From Adhaeretor mobilis (lineage in GTDB: Bacteria > Planctomycetota > Planctomycetia > Pirellulales > Lacipirellulaceae), in assembly GCF_007741515.1 (NCBI RefSeq), contig NZ_CP036263.1, positions 5,257,178-5,321,177 of the forward strand: DNA of 64,000 nt, read 5' to 3'. Shown piece by piece: positions 7,793 to 16,065 of the stretch. Position 1 is the first letter of the stretch, and every line of letters begins with the position of its first letter. The position numbers and the translations under genes were made by a program. The notes under the pieces are model-generated. The model saw only the letters and a program-made list of their open reading frames with translations, had not been told where the DNA came from and searched no databases.

Positions 7793-8297
7793 ATTCGCGC
7801 AGAGACGCAGAGACAGCAGAGATTCAGGGAGGGGACGTTATTCGGCAACATTATTTGCTAGGCGAGTGATGCCACCTTTCATAAGATTGACGTTGAAGTT
7901 TAGCAGGAGGCCTAGTCGTTTATCAGTTAGTCTCAAGTAAGTTAGCAATTGCTTCTTATGGACAGGATTTACTTCTTCTATTGATTTGATCTCGACGACG
8001 ACATCCTCCTCCACAAGTAAATCTATGCGATAGCCCTCGTTGAATTTCAGTCCTCGATATTCAATAGCAATGGGCACCTGCCGCGTGCTCTTGATTCCTC
8101 TTGATTCCTCTTGATTTCAATTCATGATGCAGAACAACTTCATAAACCGACTTGAGCAAGCCCGGTCCCAATTCTCGATGCACAGTGATTGCTGCATCAA
8201 CGATCTCACCACTTAATTAATTCAGTACGTTCATGCGCCTTGCTAATTCTTGCCAACAAACCTCTGCCGTCTCTGCGTCTCTGCGTCTCTGCGCGAA
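7793..8297. repeat. Inverted-repeat pair bracketing a broken GxxExxY gene
   Basis: Inverted copies of the CGCGCAGAGACGCAGAGACAG motif at 7793-7823 and 8261-8297; the second carries an extra CTCTGCGT unit. They enclose the GxxExxY pseudogene, giving a 505-bp unit with the same layout and orientation as 5529-6004. It sits between ubiX and ubiE. Confidence 0.7.
7838..8234 (-). pseudogene. GxxExxY pseudogene with a 10-bp duplication frameshift and an early stop
   Basis: Reading from the ATG at 8234 gives MNVLN, a TAA stop, then LSGEIVDAAITVHRELGPG and LLKSVYEVVLHHELK, clearly parallel to the intact paralogue at 5563-5958. The frame is lost inside a tandem array of the 10-mer CTCTTGATTC (8088-8117, about three copies). 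Removing one copy restores an alignment of exactly equal length with the intact gene: ELKSRGIKSTRQVPIAIEY against ELKQRELACERQVAIAIEY. The C-terminal 79 codons (7838-8077) remain open and end LLLNFNVNLMKGGITR. The gene is dead unless the short 79-codon frame is used. Confidence 0.85.
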
Positions 8298-8300
8298 ACC

Positions 8301-9011
8301 TCAACCCTTCCTCCCAACATAAAGTGTCGCCACGCCGAGGGTAAGTCCACGGTAGGTGACGTTCGTAAGGCCGGCTGCTTGCATGCGTTCGGCGAGTGCC
8401 GCACCTTGGGGGAATTCTCCCACGCTTTCGGGCAAATAGTCATAGGCTTCCGCGTCGTTGCGGGCGAGCCATTGGCCCAGTTTAGGCAGGATGTTGCGGA
8501 AATACCAACCGTAGACAGCCCTAAATGGTTGCCAGCGGGGCGTACTGAACTCCAGCACAGCCACCTGTCCGCCCGGCTTGCACACGCGAGCCATCTCAGC
8601 AAGGCCAGCGTCGGTATTAGCAACGTTTCGCAGTCCAAATGCGACTGACACGATATCGAACTCATTGTCGGGAAACGGCAAGTGTTGCGTGTCGGCTTCT
8701 AAGAAAGTGAGCTGCCCGTTGGTGCCAAGTATGCGGCCTTTCTGTTCACCAATGGCAAGCATCTCATGACAGAAGTCCGTGCCTACGATCTGTGCTTTGC
8801 CTTCACTCGCCTTGTGGTAAGCAATCGCCAAGTCGCCGGTGCCGGTGCAGACGTCAAGAATCTTCATACCACCGGCCGGAGCTACTTGCCGCACGGTTCG
8901 CCAACGCCAGTACTTATCGACGTTGAGCGACAGCAGATGATTCATGCGATCGTAGCGTCCGGCAATCTGGCCGAACATCTTGCGGACGCGTTCGTTGGAC
9001 TTATCGACCAT
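8301..9011 (-). CDS. ubiE: Demethylmenaquinone C-methyltransferase UbiE/MenG
   Basis: 236 residues, class I SAM methyltransferase. The N-terminal VRKMFGQIAGRYDRMNHLLSL is the UbiE hallmark; motif I is ILDVCTGTGDLA, and FGLRNVANTDAGLAEMARVCKPGG carries the post-II and post-III motifs. It adds the last methyl group in menaquinone synthesis. It is probably the first gene of the minus-strand menaquinone group, divergent from comB. Confidence 0.93.
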   Translation of the reverse strand: MVDKSNERVRKMFGQIAGRYDRMNHLLSLNVDKYWRWRTVRQVAPAGGMKILDVCTGTGDLAIAYHKASEGKAQIVGTDFCHEMLAIGEQKGRILGTNGQLTFLEADTQHLPFPDNEFDIVSVAFGLRNVANTDAGLAEMARVCKPGGQVAVLEFSTPRWQPFRAVYGWYFRNILPKLGQWLARNDAEAYDYLPESVGEFPQGAALAERMQAAGLTNVTYRGLTLGVATLYVGRKG

Positions 9012-9227
9012 CTATCGAAGTGGGAAGCTGAGGGTGGAAGAGGGAGGGACGCAAGCGGTATAACTTTTTCGATTATCGCAGTAGGATAGCTGCCTCGCTA
9101 GCGCCAACCGAAAGTGCGTGTCAGTGGTTAACGGAAAGTAGATCAGTGCCGCTGTACTGATTAATTTCGACTTGGAATATGAACCGATCCGGCACATTTT
9201 CAGCAATCTTGCAATTCAATCGTTCCT

Positions 9228-9253
9228 CTACTCAGCCTAGAAGGCCGAGCTAC
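9228..9253. repeat. Short dispersed repeat before comB
   Basis: The sequence CTCAGCCTAGAAGGCCGAGC, followed by TACAGTG, recurs in near-identical form at 36404-36430. It ends at the GTG start of comB, which may be built from its last bases. Confidence 0.5.
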
Positions 9254-9254
9254 A

Positions 9255-10001
9255 GTGCACCTCAACATTCATTACCTACCGCAGTTTGTTGCTGAGGAAG
9301 ACCTCGCAGGCTCAACCGTCGTGATGGTGGATCTGCTGCGCGCATCGACCACCATCTGCACGGCGCTGGCAAACGGGGCGATGGCGGTGCGGCCCTTTGT
9401 AGAAGTCGACGCGACCGCCCAGGCGGCGGCAGAGTACGAGCGGGAAAAGATCGTGCTCGGTGGGGAACGCGGTGGCGAGCCGATTGAGGGGTTCGATCTG
9501 GGGAATTCGCCGCTAGAGTACACCGCCGATGTGGTGTTCGGGCAGACGATCCTCTTCACCACGACCAATGGCACGCGGGCGCTGGGGCATGCTCATTTGG
9601 CCAGTCGCGTCTTGGTGGGTGCTGCGGTGAATCGTCAGGCGGTGGTCGAGAGGCTTCGTGATGAAGGGGAAATCAACATCCTGTGTGCTGGCACCGGGGG
9701 CGTGGTCACGCGGGAGGATATCCTCGCTGCTGGGGCGATCGCCGAGCCGCTGCTGAGTAAGGGCGATTGGTCCCCAAACGAATGGGCAGAGGCTGCCGTG
9801 CGAGAATGGCAGGAACTGGTCACCACGGCCCGGGCCCTGGGACGCAGCGAGAGTGAGCAATTTGCCGAGGAATTGAAGACTACCCCCGGCGGCCGCAATC
9901 TGCTGGGCATCGGCCGCGATGAGGATTTGCCCGTGTGTGCTCAGCTCGATGTTCTGGACCTGGTGCCCGAATTGAACCGCGAGAACGGCCTTATTGTCTA
10001 G
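9255..10001 (+). CDS. comB: 2-phosphosulfolactate phosphatase-family protein (ComB)
   Basis: 248 residues with a GTG start at 9255. Motifs VVMVDLLRASTTICTALANG, GGERGG, GFDLGNSP and TTNGTRA match the ComB family, an acid phosphatase that in methanogens and some bacteria dephosphorylates 2-phosphosulfolactate. The other coenzyme M or sulfolactate genes are not nearby, and many bacterial ComB proteins have an unproven substrate. It is divergent from ubiE and precedes glyS on the same strand. Confidence 0.85.
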   Translation: MHLNIHYLPQFVAEEDLAGSTVVMVDLLRASTTICTALANGAMAVRPFVEVDATAQAAAEYEREKIVLGGERGGEPIEGFDLGNSPLEYTADVVFGQTILFTTTNGTRALGHAHLASRVLVGAAVNRQAVVERLRDEGEINILCAGTGGVVTREDILAAGAIAEPLLSKGDWSPNEWAEAAVREWQELVTTARALGRSESEQFAEELKTTPGGRNLLGIGRDEDLPVCAQLDVLDLVPELNRENGLIV

Positions 10002-10063
10002 CCGTAGAGCTTTCATCGCTCCGCAGTTAGACTAGTCGTTTGCAATTTTCGACCAACTTTAGC

Positions 10064-10126
10064 CTCTCGCAAAGGCGCTAAGACGCAGAGGGTGCGTGCT
10101 TTGCGTCTTAGCGCCTTTGCGAGAGA
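10064..10126. repeat. Perfect 24-bp inverted repeat in the glyS leader
   Basis: Arms 10064-10090 and 10100-10126 share CTCTCGCAAAGGCGCTAAGA followed by CGCA, separated by only about nine bases, so RNA or DNA could form a very stable hairpin 24 bases before the glyS start. A single arm of the same sequence occurs at about 57134-57166, so this is a dispersed repeat. A regulatory role for glyS is possible but unproven. Confidence 0.7.
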
Positions 10127-10149
10127 CATTTTGATTTAGGTATTTTGTC

Positions 10150-11757
10150 ATGGAAATGGAAAAACTAGTCTCGCTCTGCAAACGTCGCGGCTTCATGTTT
10201 CAGTCGAGTGAAATCTACGGCGGCATCAACGGGTTTTGGGACTACGGGCCGCTGGGCGTAGAGCTAAAGCGCAACATTAAAGATGCGTGGTGGCACGATA
10301 TGATTACCGCGCACGACGAATTAGATGTGCGCCCCGGAGCACCCAGCACGTATGAAATGACGGGGCTGGATTGCACAATCATCATGCACCCGCAAGTATG
10401 GAAAGTAAGCGGGCACCAGGACTTGTTCAGCGACATGATGGTCGATTGCAAGGAATCCAAGGGGCGCTATCGCTACGATCAATTGCGAGGCCGATGGGTG
10501 GAGGCCAAGGGCCAGAAAGTGTTTGTCACTACGAAAGTCGAGGCTGAGGAGGAGGACGAAGATCTGCAACGACGTGCTCTCAAGTTCTTCAATCTCCGCG
10601 CTAAGAATGTCGAGGAACTTTCCTGGGACGGCGACACGGTATCTCTCGAAACCATTAGCGAATTTGAGAACGTGCTCGCACCGGAGGCAAAATCGGTGGG
10701 ATCACTCACCGAGCCGCGGGAATTTAACCTCATGTTCAAAACCATCGTGGGAGCGATGGGAACCGAAGCGGACACCGCCTTCCTGCGCCCGGAGACGGCT
10801 CAGGGTATTTTCGTAAACTTCAAAAACGTAGTAGATAGCACGCGGGTAAAAATCCCGTTCGGCATCGCCCAGGTTGGCAAGAGTTTCCGCAATGAGATTA
10901 CGCCACGGAACTTTACCTTCCGTTCGCGCGAGTTTGAGCAGATGGAGATCGAGTTCTTCTGTCATCCGGACTCGTCGCGAAAATGGTATGAGTATTGGCG
11001 TGATCGCCGCATGCAATGGTACAAAGATCTCGGCCTCGCGGGCGAACGGTTGCAACTACGAGATCATGCACCTGACGAGCTGAGCCATTACAGCACAGGT
11101 ACGGCAGACATTGAGTATGCGTTCCCCTTCCTACCGGAAGGCGAGTACGGCGAACTGGAAGGCATCGCCCATCGCGGTGATTTCGATCTGCGTAGCCACA
11201 TGGAGGGGAAGCTCGACCCCAACACTTGCCCGTTGGAGGTAGAGAAGGGTGAGGATGGCAAGCCGAAGTACCGTGGCTCAGGGAAAGACCTGACGTATCG
11301 CGATCCGGAAACAAATGAGAAGTATCTGCCGCACGTGATCGAGCCCTCAGCCGGTGCTGATCGGGCGACCCTTGCATTCTTGTGTGAAGCGTACCAGGAG
11401 GACGAGCAACCGGACGACAAAGGCAAGATGCAAACTCGCGTAGTAATGAAGCTGCATCCGCGGATAGCGCCCGTGAAAGCGGCCGTATTCCCACTCGTGA
11501 AAAAGGAGGGGATGCCGGAGATCGCCAAGGACGTTTATCGGGCGCTCAAGGCAAAGTTCCCAGCCGTTTACGACGAGAAGGGAGCGGTGGGCCGTCGGTA
11601 TCGTCGGCAGGACGAAGCGGGTACGCCGTATTGCATTACGATCGACGGGGACACGCTAACTGACAAGACGGTGACGATTCGTGATCGCGATTCGCTCGAG
11701 CAATGGCGCGTGAAGCTTGACGATGTGGTCGAGGAGATCGCGGGGCGGGTGAGTTAG
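10150..11757 (+). CDS. glyS: Glycyl-tRNA synthetase, dimeric class IIa type
   Basis: 535 residues. Single-chain (alpha2) GlyRS. The N-terminal block GFMFQSSEIYGGINGFWDYG is diagnostic; class II motif 2 appears as GKSFRNEITPRNFTFRSREF, and motif 3 lies around GADRATLAFL. The C-terminal anticodon-binding domain begins at LHPRIAPVKAAVFPL. An insertion rich in charged residues (about residues 110-190) separates motif 1 from motif 2, as in other members. It charges tRNA-Gly. A strong hairpin lies just upstream. Confidence 0.95.
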   Translation: MEMEKLVSLCKRRGFMFQSSEIYGGINGFWDYGPLGVELKRNIKDAWWHDMITAHDELDVRPGAPSTYEMTGLDCTIIMHPQVWKVSGHQDLFSDMMVDCKESKGRYRYDQLRGRWVEAKGQKVFVTTKVEAEEEDEDLQRRALKFFNLRAKNVEELSWDGDTVSLETISEFENVLAPEAKSVGSLTEPREFNLMFKTIVGAMGTEADTAFLRPETAQGIFVNFKNVVDSTRVKIPFGIAQVGKSFRNEITPRNFTFRSREFEQMEIEFFCHPDSSRKWYEYWRDRRMQWYKDLGLAGERLQLRDHAPDELSHYSTGTADIEYAFPFLPEGEYGELEGIAHRGDFDLRSHMEGKLDPNTCPLEVEKGEDGKPKYRGSGKDLTYRDPETNEKYLPHVIEPSAGADRATLAFLCEAYQEDEQPDDKGKMQTRVVMKLHPRIAPVKAAVFPLVKKEGMPEIAKDVYRALKAKFPAVYDEKGAVGRRYRRQDEAGTPYCITIDGDTLTDKTVTIRDRDSLEQWRVKLDDVVEEIAGRVS

Positions 11758-11787
11758 CGCACTTGTCATTCCGACGGAATCGGGTAG

Positions 11788-11851
11788 CCCCGACACTTCG
11801 TCAGTAAGTAGGCTTGATGACCAGATCAACTCAATCTGACAAGTGTCGGGG
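11788..11851. repeat. 11-bp perfect inverted repeat downstream of glyS
   Basis: Arms CCCCGACACTT at 11788-11798 and AAGTGTCGGGG at 11841-11851, with a smaller nested GTCAG/CTGAC pair inside. It could act as a weak terminator or be another dispersed element. No T-run follows. The rest of 11758-12014 shows nothing recognisable. Confidence 0.45.
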
Positions 11852-12014
11852 TCGCTTGCCGACAAGAGGTCTTGATTACAAGGGGCTGGGGAATCAGCGA
11901 ATCCAAGAACCTCTTGTGCTGCGCACACCGACACCAATCCGGGTACGCGTGTGAGTTGAAAACCTATTTGGCGGCTGTGGTGTCGGTGCTACCCGTTTCC
12001 GACTTTCCATGTAC

Positions 12015-12719
12015 CTACGCCACACGCCGGTAGTACGCGCTGTCGTAGCCGTAACGTTGTTCGGTTGCGAATTGCAGCGCGTCGAGTTGGCGATCAACGC
12101 CGGAGATTTGGCGATTTAACCGACGGCTGTTTTGCCACAAACGTTTGGCCATCCAGGCGAGCCCTACGATGAGGCCACCCTCGCCAGCGAGAGTTACCGT
12201 GAGAGCTTGGTTCCAAAGTTCTGGACGGACGTAGAGAGTCGCATACGCGAGAACTGCCAATCCGACAGCCAAGGCGAGACCACTCGCGCCAAGTAATGCG
12301 CTCACCCACCAGCCGGCGCTAGTGCGTTGTTGAGCGTAGGTTGCAATGGGCGGCACAGAACCAGATTGCGCAGGGTTAGTTTGCAGAGCGCCGAGTTGTG
12401 CAGCGTCTTGTAGTGGTTGGCGAACTAAATGCAGCGCGGGGCACGGTTCACTGGCTGGTGTTTTACTCTTCGCACCTAATCGCCGCCCGAGCAGATTGAG
12501 TTCCGCCTGGACTTGCTGGCTATCGAAGACCTCTCGCAGTGGGATGATCTTCGGCACATCCAGCTCGGTGAGTTCTACGCCAGCAGTACCAAGATTCTCT
12601 GTTTCCTCGATCGGATGTAAACCTTCCTCAAGGGCAAACTCACAGCGGGGGCAAACCAAGGGCCCGATCACACCTGACGCAATCGCAGGTACATCTTGCT
12701 GGCAATGACGGCACCACAT
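12015..12719 (-). CDS. Zinc-ribbon membrane protein of unknown function
   Basis: 234 residues. The N-terminus MWCRHCQQDV and then LVCPRC form a CxxC...CxxC zinc ribbon at about residues 3-26. Two hydrophobic helices follow near residues 140-190 (LGASGLALAVGLAVLAYA and the GEGGLIVGLAW region). The final 40 residues are basic and helical. Function unknown; the type, a cytoplasmic zinc ribbon with two transmembrane segments, is common among uncharacterised planctomycete proteins. It is read on the minus strand downstream of the LysM gene. Confidence 0.7.
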   Translation of the reverse strand: MWCRHCQQDVPAIASGVIGPLVCPRCEFALEEGLHPIEETENLGTAGVELTELDVPKIIPLREVFDSQQVQAELNLLGRRLGAKSKTPASEPCPALHLVRQPLQDAAQLGALQTNPAQSGSVPPIATYAQQRTSAGWWVSALLGASGLALAVGLAVLAYATLYVRPELWNQALTVTLAGEGGLIVGLAWMAKRLWQNSRRLNRQISGVDRQLDALQFATEQRYGYDSAYYRRVA

Positions 12720-12847
12720 AGACAGAAACTCGCGAAGGCTCTTGAGGAGACGGAACGCACAGACTGGTGCGTTCTCACTTCGGAATTATCGACCACCGGG
12801 CGCGGCAGACTTTAACGGTTCGGGGGAGTTTACGGGCGAGTTGCGAC

Positions 12848-12988
12848 CTCGTCCCCACGCTCCCGCGTGGGAACGCACGATCTCGCAGCTCCGCGGCGCT
12901 GACCACTAAGCGAAGCCCGGCCGAACTCCTCTGCTATTGCCGCAGTGCGGCTGGGCATTGCGTTCCCACGCAGGAGCGTGGGGACGAT
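12848..12988. repeat. Dispersed hairpin-pair element (family B), copy 1
   Basis: Ends are inverted hairpins: CGTCCCCACGCTCCCGCGTG at the left and GTTCCCACGCAGGAGCGTGG at the right, about 140 bp overall. Three more copies with the same length and layout lie at 16066-16208, 58019-58162 and 59528-59668. An inner CCGCxCCxGCGGC motif is also conserved. This accounts for most of the gap 12720-13040; nothing else was seen there. Confidence 0.8.
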
Positions 12989-13040
12989 GGGAGGCGAGCC
13001 TCCCATCGGAACGACAAGTTTAGCGACTTGCCTATTACTC

Positions 13041-14336
13041 TTACCTCTGAATCGTCACACGCGAACCGACCGAGATAATGTCGTACAAGTCGGCAACCTC
13101 GCCCTCGCGGAGGCTGATGGTGCGTTCGACCGGTTCGCTGGCGACGCGACTTTGGTCGCTCGGACCACGGATCACGGCGACTTGGCCGCTGGTGGTTGAG
13201 GGGTTAGAGAGCACAATGCTGCGCGAATCGCTGGCACCGTTCGCACTGCCATATAGTCCGCCGGCAGGGGTGACCAATTTTTGATCGACCATCCAGCTAC
13301 CCTCTTCGATAGTCGCGGCGGGATCCATTGTCACTTGGAAGCGACCTGCGTAGCGACGGCCCAACATGAGCGTCAGCTCGCGCGAGCTAAGGTCCACCTT
13401 CGCATTGAACGGACCACGAATGACCTTGAGGCTCTGACCGGTTTGTAAGGCGTCGGGCGTACCGAGGCCGTTGATCTTGGCGAGCAGTTGCCAAGGCACA
13501 TCGTACTTAGCCGCAATCTGCTGGATGGTTTCCCCAGCTTGCACCAAGTAAGGTGCTTCGAGACGCGGCTCGCTAGAATAGATGACCGTGCCGGCAAGCT
13601 GGCCGAGCAACTGATTTACTTCATCCGTTTCAGCTTTTGTGAGCGAAGGATCGCCGTGCCAATCGGAAAGCAGCAACAAAGCTTGGGAAAGCTCACCACG
13701 ATCGAGCGCTGCCTGCACGGCAACACGCGTAGCCGCGAAGAGCGATGTTTGTGGCGTAGGGGTGGTGTTCTGTGGCAACCCGGCGGTCGCCGAGTCGTTG
13801 TTTTGCTGTTGGTAAGCGGCAGGAGTATCAGTCTCTAGATCCAGTTGCTCGACCTCTTCTTCTTGAACGATCGTATTGGGAGTGACGGTCATCGCCAACC
13901 GCTCGCTTTGGGCTGTCGTCTCGTCGGAACCACCCATCTCCGGAACTTCCGGCATATCAGGAACCGTCGCCTGATCATCTCCCAGGGTGCTCTCGGCTGA
14001 AGTATCAGCGGGCGCGGAAGTTACAGGAGGCGTCCAAGCAGGCGGAGGGCTACCCGCGTCGCCGGTGTAGGCAGGCGTAGCAGGGGGAGTGAACGGTGGT
14101 GGACCCGATCCATCGTCGATCGCAAAACTTTCGGAAGAACCTGTGTCGGCTGACGTGCCGAATGCATCGCCGCCAAAAGCGCCTGTAGCGGGATCGTCGA
14201 TCGCTAGATCATCTTCCAGCGAGTACTCGCCCATGCCCTCAGGCAGGACCGGATCGGTCTCGTTGATTCTTAGATACAGTACGACGCCAACGCAGACCAA
14301 AAAGGTAATGGTGGCCAAAGGACGAATGGAACTCAC
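13041..14336 (-). CDS. LysM protein with a degenerate YkuD-like (L,D-transpeptidase-like) domain
   Basis: 431 residues from a GTG at 14336 with AGGAG eight bases upstream. An N-terminal transmembrane anchor (about residues 7-23) is followed by a long Pro/Ala/Thr/Glu-rich linker. A LysM domain (LVQAGETIQQIAAKYDVPW, about 270-315) precedes a domain starting VDLSSRELTLMLGRRYAG and ending VADLYDIISVGSRVTI, which matches the opening and closing strands of YkuD. The catalytic HGT and SHGC(I/L)R motifs of YkuD are absent; the equivalent place reads VERTISLREGEV. It probably binds peptidoglycan or a structural partner without transpeptidation. Confidence 0.75.
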   Translation of the reverse strand: MSSIRPLATITFLVCVGVVLYLRINETDPVLPEGMGEYSLEDDLAIDDPATGAFGGDAFGTSADTGSSESFAIDDGSGPPPFTPPATPAYTGDAGSPPPAWTPPVTSAPADTSAESTLGDDQATVPDMPEVPEMGGSDETTAQSERLAMTVTPNTIVQEEEVEQLDLETDTPAAYQQQNNDSATAGLPQNTTPTPQTSLFAATRVAVQAALDRGELSQALLLLSDWHGDPSLTKAETDEVNQLLGQLAGTVIYSSEPRLEAPYLVQAGETIQQIAAKYDVPWQLLAKINGLGTPDALQTGQSLKVIRGPFNAKVDLSSRELTLMLGRRYAGRFQVTMDPAATIEEGSWMVDQKLVTPAGGLYGSANGASDSRSIVLSNPSTTSGQVAVIRGPSDQSRVASEPVERTISLREGEVADLYDIISVGSRVTIQR

Positions 14337-14607
14337 AGTTCATACTCCTGAATCTTGTCTACGGTTGCCATGCACAGATTGGCATAACAAATTAGCGATA
14401 GCGCCGCAGATGGTAGGGGAACCACTGGAGCGACGCTACAGCAGTTACGAAAAACTCGAACTCAATCAGATGGCGTTTGCGGCTTACCAGCAGTGCGGGT
14501 GGTTCCGCGGTATGAGTGGGGCCTGTTGAGTGGCGATTTTCCTATTGCGCGGCGATTTCCCAAGGCTTCGGCTAAGCCGCAAGCGGCAATTCCGGTACAC
14601 TAGGTTC

Positions 14608-15120
14608 ATGACGAATGAAGAACCAAAACGAAAACCAAAACGAAAACCGCTCCGCAAACGCATCGGGATTGCGCTTCTGGTCGTTGTGCTAGCATTGCTG
14701 GCAATGGCGATGTGGCAGATCGACGATTGGAGCCGCGATTTGACGACCAACTCTGCTGAGACTTCAGTGAACGCTAAGGGGCTGTTGTTGCGTCCAATAC
14801 GTGTCGCCTCTTCCCCAGAAGTGGTTGAGGCAGCGCTGCATGAGTTTGTCGATACGCACTCACAATGGGAGTGGGTTTCATCCGATGCCTCGTTACCAGG
14901 GTGGCGTTTCATTCGCCTGACCCGTACTACAAAATGGCTGCGTTTCACCGATGATGTAACCATTAACACTATCTACACACACCCTAAAGAAACACTTATT
15001 GAAGTCAGCAGCCAGTCACGCATCGGCAAGGGCGACTTGGGCCAGAACCCGCGAAATATTCGGGAACTGAATGCCTGGCTGCGCGAGGAGCTTGGTGGCG
15101 CAGCGGTTGGCCAACCGTAG
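14608..15120 (+). CDS. DUF1499 membrane-anchored protein
   Basis: 170 residues from ATG 14608; the longer upstream frame reads through a non-coding-like stretch. After a very basic start (EEPKRKPKRKPLRKR) one transmembrane helix (IGIALLVVVLALLAMAMW) anchors the protein. The end of the soluble domain, with SSQSRIGKGDLGQNPRNI, is the signature of the DUF1499 family. Its function is unknown. It faces the divergent LysM gene across 271 bp. Confidence 0.75.
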   Translation: MTNEEPKRKPKRKPLRKRIGIALLVVVLALLAMAMWQIDDWSRDLTTNSAETSVNAKGLLLRPIRVASSPEVVEAALHEFVDTHSQWEWVSSDASLPGWRFIRLTRTTKWLRFTDDVTINTIYTHPKETLIEVSSQSRIGKGDLGQNPRNIRELNAWLREELGGAAVGQP

Positions 15121-15392
15121 GTCGGAGCGAGTTCCGGCGATCTAGCTGCAATGGAAATTGCAAGGACGCTTCACCAGCAGACGCCGTTGGCCTACGGCTG
15201 TTTGTAGTAGCCGCGCCTCCCTTATTGTCAAGTGAATTTCTTCCCCAATTTCAACCATGCTATCAGTGTCAACCGTTGCTCAATTGTAGGAGTACAAAGT
15301 TTTTTATTTTCAGATTTCCTCTAACTAACTCACACGCCGCTGCGCCTGTCAATAAAAAACTTTGTCAAGTTCACTTCATCGAGAAACAGGCT
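15121..15392. other. Non-coding stretch upstream of the 15.4-kb promoter
   Basis: No convincing reading frame. Only a short palindrome (GCCGTTGGCCTACGGC, near 15184) and A/T-rich tracts are visible before the promoter at 15393. Confidence 0.5.
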
Positions 15393-15421
15393 TTGTCGCG
15401 ATTCGCATTGGCAACTATAAT
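15393..15421 (+). promoter_or_regulatory. Strong sigma70-type promoter
   Basis: A -35 box TTGTCG at 15393-15398 and a perfect -10 box TATAAT at 15416-15421, with a 17-bp spacer. Transcription should begin near 15428, just before the small reading frame at 15440 and the DUF2617-like gene. Confidence 0.65.
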
Positions 15422-15439
15422 GAGCACTGAGTAACTACA

Positions 15440-15505
15440 ATGAAGGCGACCAACAACAACGCGACACACTCCGCGCGAGTCGAATCGCTGAAACATATTA
15501 CGTGA
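15440..15505 (+). CDS. Possible 21-residue leader peptide
   Basis: An ATG about a dozen bases after the predicted transcription start opens MKATNNNATHSARVESLKHI, then Thr and TGA. The stop lies within the GAGGG ribosome-binding site (15504-15508) of the next gene, an arrangement that permits translational coupling or attenuation. No family is recognised; it may be chance. Confidence 0.3.
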   Translation: MKATNNNATHSARVESLKHIT

Positions 15506-15514
15506 GGGTTCACG

Positions 15515-16054
15515 ATGATTACCGTACGTCCCAAAGTAGCTGAGCTGACTTACCAACTCCTCGGTCGCTCGATCCATCCTGAGCTATTTCAGATTCATCA
15601 GCGCCGCACCATCGAACGCAACGGCTACAAGGTCAACGTGTGGATTACCAGTTGCGGGCATGTGGTCACTTGGCACTACGGCGACTCGGTGCTGACCGAG
15701 GTTGTCGGCTCGGCCACACAAAAGATGCCTTTGCGGCAACGCTTAAAAGCCTATTCGCTCAAAGGGCAGCGAAGCGAGCAGTTCCAGGCAATGGGTGGTG
15801 TGACGCACGAGACGCAATTCTCGCTCGAACCGTCCGACGCCAGTCGCTTTGCCGCTTATCAGAAACAACTCACGCTGCAGGCTACGCGGCAAGGCATGTT
15901 GCAACGCTTCGACGCAAGCGGCCGCTTTGAAGATGGTGCGCTGAGCTACGTGAACGTCGATTCACGCGACAAAGTGTTCCGCGTGCAAGCGTTCCATACG
16001 TTTCCAGCTGATTACGCGATGCTGAAAGTGCAATCTTGGTATCGGTTGCCGTAA
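15515..16054 (+). CDS. DUF2617-like protein
   Basis: 179 residues; ATG at 15515 is preceded by GAGGG with six bases of spacing. No signal peptide or transmembrane segment. Conserved-looking blocks are ELTYQLLGRSIHPELF near the start and GHVVTWHYGDSVLTEV in the middle, with an acidic/aromatic end (FHTFPADYAMLKVQSWYRLP). I recall this as resembling DUF2617, but this is memory of the family only. Function unknown. Confidence 0.6.
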   Translation: MITVRPKVAELTYQLLGRSIHPELFQIHQRRTIERNGYKVNVWITSCGHVVTWHYGDSVLTEVVGSATQKMPLRQRLKAYSLKGQRSEQFQAMGGVTHETQFSLEPSDASRFAAYQKQLTLQATRQGMLQRFDASGRFEDGALSYVNVDSRDKVFRVQAFHTFPADYAMLKVQSWYRLP

Positions 16055-16065
16055 GTGAAAAGGTT

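Noticed and set aside
7838..8077. An independent 79-residue gene
   Set aside because: It is the C-terminal remainder of the broken GxxExxY copy and lacks the GxxExxY signature itself.
5529..8297. CRISPR array made of the repeated GCAGAGACGCAGAGAC motif
   Set aside because: The copies are paired inversely around genes and are not evenly spaced direct repeats with unique spacers.
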